NCBI GenBank assembly: GCA_947072265.1
Contig: CAMTHN010000018.1
Span: 1 to 8,913 of the forward strand
Direction: 5' to 3'
From: an uncultured Clostridia bacterium
GTDB taxonomy: Bacteria > Bacillota > Clostridia > Oscillospirales > Ruminococcaceae
Length of the DNA: 8,913 nt
Shown here: piece after piece, positions 6,468 through 8,913 of the stretch
Numbering within the stretch: the stretch's first letter is position 1
Layout: every line of letters begins with the position of its first letter
Position numbers and translations under genes: made by a program
The notes under the pieces: generated by a model
What the model was told of the DNA's origin: nothing
Database searches by the model: none
The model's input: the letters and a program-made list of their open reading frames with translations, nothing else

Positions 6468-7415
6468 TTAATTATCTAAAATTATTTTTATATTATCTAC
6501 AAATTGTGTAACATCTTTTAGATCTACTGTGTCCGTCCCTTCTATCGTTACCGCTATTGTTCCACAAGATGCACCAAATTTTATGCAATCTTCTATACTT
6601 TTTCCATTTACATAATAATGTATAAATCCCGCTAATACGCTATCTCCCGCCCCAATTGTAGATTTAACAGATATGTTGGGAACAGAAATATCCAACAATT
6701 TATTAGTCTTACCGTTATAATATACCAGTCCTTCGTCTCCAAAACTAACTATAACATTTTCCACAAATCCATCAAATTTATACAGGTTTTTTAATAAATC
6801 TTTTTTCCTATCAATCTTGGTACATAACATTTTTTCTATTTCTATATGATTTGGTTTTATTATAAATGGAGATATCTCTTTTATATCTTCTAATGAAAAT
6901 ATATCATTATCTATAACGATTAGATTATTTTCATCTTTAAAACTCATTATAAATTTTTTATATTCTACCGCAGATAGATTTGGCGGCATACTTCCACAAA
7001 ACATCAAAATATTTTTCTTATCCAAAACTATATTATTATCAACAACATCTTTGATATTTTGATAAATATCAAAATCAACTTTACAGCCTTTTCGATTTAT
7101 CTTTAACATTCTATTATCTTTTAAAACTATGGAAACATTCTCTCTAACACTTCCCTCAACTAAAAAAAACTCATAACTAATCTTATCTTTTTCTAAAAGT
7201 TTTTTAAATCCGTCAAAATTGTCCTTTCCTGCAACTCCAATAACTTTATTTTCTGTTTTAAAAGATGATAAAACCTTAGAAACATTTATAGATTTTCCCC
7301 CTGTATAAACCTTTTCTTTTATAGGTTTTACAGGCTCTTCAAAATCTATATCATCAATCCACATAGTAACATCTATAGACGGATTTAGTGATATTCCTAT
7401 TATATTAAAATCCAT
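6468..7415 (-). CDS. PfkB-family sugar-phosphate kinase, 1-phosphofructokinase-like
   Basis: ATP-dependent kinase of the ribokinase/PfkB superfamily, probably phosphorylating a sugar phosphate such as fructose 1-phosphate (FruK) or tagatose 6-phosphate (LacC). Visible motifs are LNPSID at residues 10-15 (substrate side), GGKSINV at 39-45 (the PfkB signature, usually GGKGINV in this branch), and STIGAGDSVLAGF with the GAGD catalytic-base motif at 255-258. I start it at ATG 7415: AAAGGA lies 7-8 nt upstream and the protein then begins directly with the first beta strand; 315 aa is normal. The frame stays open to 7481, but that would add 22 basic residues and overlap cysS. No PTS transporter or fru regulator is adjacent, so the substrate cannot be read from context. 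The glycine-to-serine change in the signature is a mild oddity. Confidence 0.82.
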   Translation of the reverse strand: MDFNIIGISLNPSIDVTMWIDDIDFEEPVKPIKEKVYTGGKSINVSKVLSSFKTENKVIGVAGKDNFDGFKKLLEKDKISYEFFLVEGSVRENVSIVLKDNRMLKINRKGCKVDFDIYQNIKDVVDNNIVLDKKNILMFCGSMPPNLSAVEYKKFIMSFKDENNLIVIDNDIFSLEDIKEISPFIIKPNHIEIEKMLCTKIDRKKDLLKNLYKFDGFVENVIVSFGDEGLVYYNGKTNKLLDISVPNISVKSTIGAGDSVLAGFIHYYVNGKSIEDCIKFGASCGTIAVTIEGTDTVDLKDVTQFVDNIKIILDN

Positions 7416-7437
7416 AAATCTTTCCTTTCTTATAAAA

Positions 7438-8838
7438 CTAATTTTTTTTAAATATTTTAGTTCCTTGTTTTGTCTCCACAATACTATACCCTTTTTTTTC
7501 TATACTATCCCTTATACTATCAGCTTTTTTGTAGTCTTTTTCGCTTCTAAATTTTATTCTTTCTTCTACAAGCTGTTTTATCTCTTTTGGAATATCTTCT
7601 TGTTGTTTTACATTATATAGTATTCCCAAAATACTCGTAAATTTTTCAAATAAAACTAATATGTTTTCTAAATATATTCTACTTGTGTTATCACTATCAG
7701 ATATATATATATTTATATCCCTAACCATATCAAATATAACCGCCAATGCATCTGCTGTATTTAAATCATCATCCATACATCTATTAAATGATTTATTATA
7801 CTCTTGTATAATTTGTTTTTGTATATCTGTATATTTAACATTAGTATTTTGTTTTATTTCTGATTTTATATTATCTCTAAAATTATATAGTCTCTCTAAT
7901 GATGATATACAACTCTCGATAACCTCTATTGTATAGTTTATCGGACTTCTATAGTGTGCCTGAATCATCATAAATCTTATAGGCTCATATCCATACTTTT
8001 CCGCTACATCTCTAACAGTAAAAAAATTGTTTAAAGACTTAGACATTTTTTTATTATTAACATTTATATATCCGTTATGCATCCAATATTTTGCAAGTTC
8101 TCTCCCAGAATAGCATTCGCTCTGTGCAATTTCATTTTCATGATGGGGAAATATCAAGTCCTGTCCACCACAATGAATATCTATTGTTTCCCCAAATATT
8201 TTTTCTATCATAGCAGAACATTCTATATGCCACCCTGGTCTTCCCTCTCCAAAACTTGTTTCCCATGATGGTTCTCCTGGTTTAACCTTTTTCCATAATG
8301 CAAAATCTAAATTGTTTTCTTTTTTATTCCCTGTTTCAACCCTCGCTCCAGATTCTAGTGAGTCTAATGGCATTTTAGACAACTTTCCATATTCTTCAAA
8401 TTTATTAGAACGAAAATATACATCTCCATCAACTTTATAAGCAAAATCATTCTCTAAAAGCCCTTCTATCATCTTTGATATAGAATCTAAATTTTCTGTA
8501 ACTTTAGGAATCATATCTGGCTCTATTATATTTAACCCTAATGCATCTTTTTTATACTCTTTTATATATCTTTCCGAAATTTCTAAACTATCAACTTTGT
8601 CTTCTATTGCTTTATTTATTATTTTATCATCTATATCTGTAAAATTTTGAACAAATACAACTTTGTTTCCTTTATATTTCAAATACCTTCTTAAAACATC
8701 AAATACACAAATTGGTCTTGCGTTTCCTATATGTATATAGTTATAAACCGTCGGTCCACACGCGTATATACTAATCTCTTTGTTTTTTATAGAAATTAAT
8801 TCCTCTTTTTTTCTTGTTAATGTATTATATATTTTCAA
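7438..8838 (-). CDS. cysS: Cysteinyl-tRNA synthetase (CysRS)
   Basis: Class I aminoacyl-tRNA synthetase that charges tRNA-Cys with cysteine in the cytoplasm. All signatures are visible in the 466-residue protein: the HIGH-type motif HIGN at residues 36-39, KMSKS at 264-268, and the four ligands of the family's catalytic zinc (C27 in YACGPTVYN, C207 in GWHIECSAM, H232 and E236 in FPHHENE). Length is normal for bacterial CysRS. The start is TTG at 8838: the translation from there (MKIYNTLTRKKEE) matches the usual family N-terminus, no in-frame ATG precedes the catalytic core, and a GGAGG ribosome binding site sits 9 nt upstream. An ATG at 8854 overlaps that site but is out of frame. The stop is TAG. 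It is the first gene of an apparent transcription unit with the downstream kinase (22-nt gap). Identification is near certain. Confidence 0.97.
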   Translation of the reverse strand: MKIYNTLTRKKEELISIKNKEISIYACGPTVYNYIHIGNARPICVFDVLRRYLKYKGNKVVFVQNFTDIDDKIINKAIEDKVDSLEISERYIKEYKKDALGLNIIEPDMIPKVTENLDSISKMIEGLLENDFAYKVDGDVYFRSNKFEEYGKLSKMPLDSLESGARVETGNKKENNLDFALWKKVKPGEPSWETSFGEGRPGWHIECSAMIEKIFGETIDIHCGGQDLIFPHHENEIAQSECYSGRELAKYWMHNGYINVNNKKMSKSLNNFFTVRDVAEKYGYEPIRFMMIQAHYRSPINYTIEVIESCISSLERLYNFRDNIKSEIKQNTNVKYTDIQKQIIQEYNKSFNRCMDDDLNTADALAVIFDMVRDINIYISDSDNTSRIYLENILVLFEKFTSILGILYNVKQQEDIPKEIKQLVEERIKFRSEKDYKKADSIRDSIEKKGYSIVETKQGTKIFKKN

Positions 8839-8879
8839 AAAAAATTTCCTCCATATTATTTATAAATATTTTATATTTT

Positions 8880-8888
8880 ATTATATCA
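8880..8888 (-). promoter_or_regulatory. Extended -10 promoter of cysS
   Basis: Read on the minus strand, the bases are TGATATAAT, a perfect extended -10 element (TGnTATAAT). The corresponding -35 position, 17 bp further upstream (8903-8908), reads TATTAA and is poor, as is common for extended -10 promoters. Transcription would begin near 8873, giving a leader of about 35 nt that contains the GGAGG ribosome binding site. This leader is too short for a T-box. The assignment rests on sequence match only, in an AT-rich region where TATAAT occurs by chance. Confidence 0.5.
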
Positions 8889-8913
8889 CACTCTACTCAT
8901 TATTAATATTAAA

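Noticed and set aside
6440..6480. Possible terminator after the kinase gene: a run of nine T on the minus strand at 6459-6451
   Set aside because: The preceding sequence can form only a 4-bp A/T stem (AAAT/ATTT), too weak for an intrinsic terminator; the run overlaps the putative spoIIE promoter region.
7416..7481. Upstream 22-codon extension of the kinase frame (ATG at 7481)
   Set aside because: It would overlap cysS by 44 bp and add a basic tail absent from PfkB kinases; ATG 7415 has a good AAAGGA site and gives the normal N-terminus.
7661..7936. Plus-strand frames at 7661-7936, 8077-8268 and 4399-4620
   Set aside because: Antisense to well-conserved regions of cysS and spoIIE, with no recognisable protein features.
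1..8913. A novel multi-gene system (defence, secretion, biosynthetic)
   Set aside because: All nine intact genes belong to well-known housekeeping or sporulation families in a familiar order, and the gaps between them are short.

Overview
This is a very AT-rich window in which every recognisable gene lies on the minus strand. It reads as housekeeping DNA from a low-GC, endospore-forming member of the Bacillota, most likely the Clostridia. The evidence is the SpoIIE sporulation phosphatase, the ylxM-ffh-rpsP-khpA-rimM-trmD gene order, AGGAGG-type ribosome binding sites, two TTG starts and consensus sigma-A promoter boxes. A segmented-filamentous-bacterium-like or small-genome clostridial host would fit the composition, but the sequence alone does not decide genus.

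Layout in the direction of transcription (high to low coordinates): an extended -10 promoter (about 8880-8888) precedes cysS (TTG start at 8838), followed after 22 nt by a PfkB-family sugar-phosphate kinase resembling 1-phosphofructokinase (real start probably ATG at 7415). An 87-bp gap with a -10 box and a near-match to a Spo0A box leads to spoIIE. A 77-bp gap then carries a perfect sigma-A promoter (TTGACA, 17 bp, TATAAT) that drives the SRP/ribosome-maturation operon: ylxM, ffh, rpsP, khpA, rimM, trmD. These genes serve co-translational protein targeting (Ffh, YlxM), the 30S subunit (S16 and its maturation factor RimM), RNA binding (KhpA) and tRNA m1G37 methylation (TrmD). rplS would be the expected next gene, beyond the left edge.

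The main anomaly is at the rimM/trmD boundary. A 337-bp segment (494-830) is repeated perfectly and in tandem (828-1164), the copies sharing 3 bp (TCT) at the junction, so the unit is 334 bp. It spans the rimM 3' end and the trmD 5' end. The result is intact rimM, a truncated trmD (82 codons), an orphan rimM tail of 33 codons, and intact trmD. Both complete genes survive, but the ATGA start/stop overlap that normally couples rimM to trmD now joins rimM to the truncated copy. The second unusual element is a perfect 20-bp-stem hairpin just upstream of the rimM ribosome binding site, with no U-tract after it.

I see no mobile element, CRISPR, phage or defence genes, tRNA or rRNA, and no evidence of an undescribed multi-gene system. 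The interest lies in the recent-looking tandem duplication, the hairpin, and a few substitutions in conserved positions of Ffh and TrmD.
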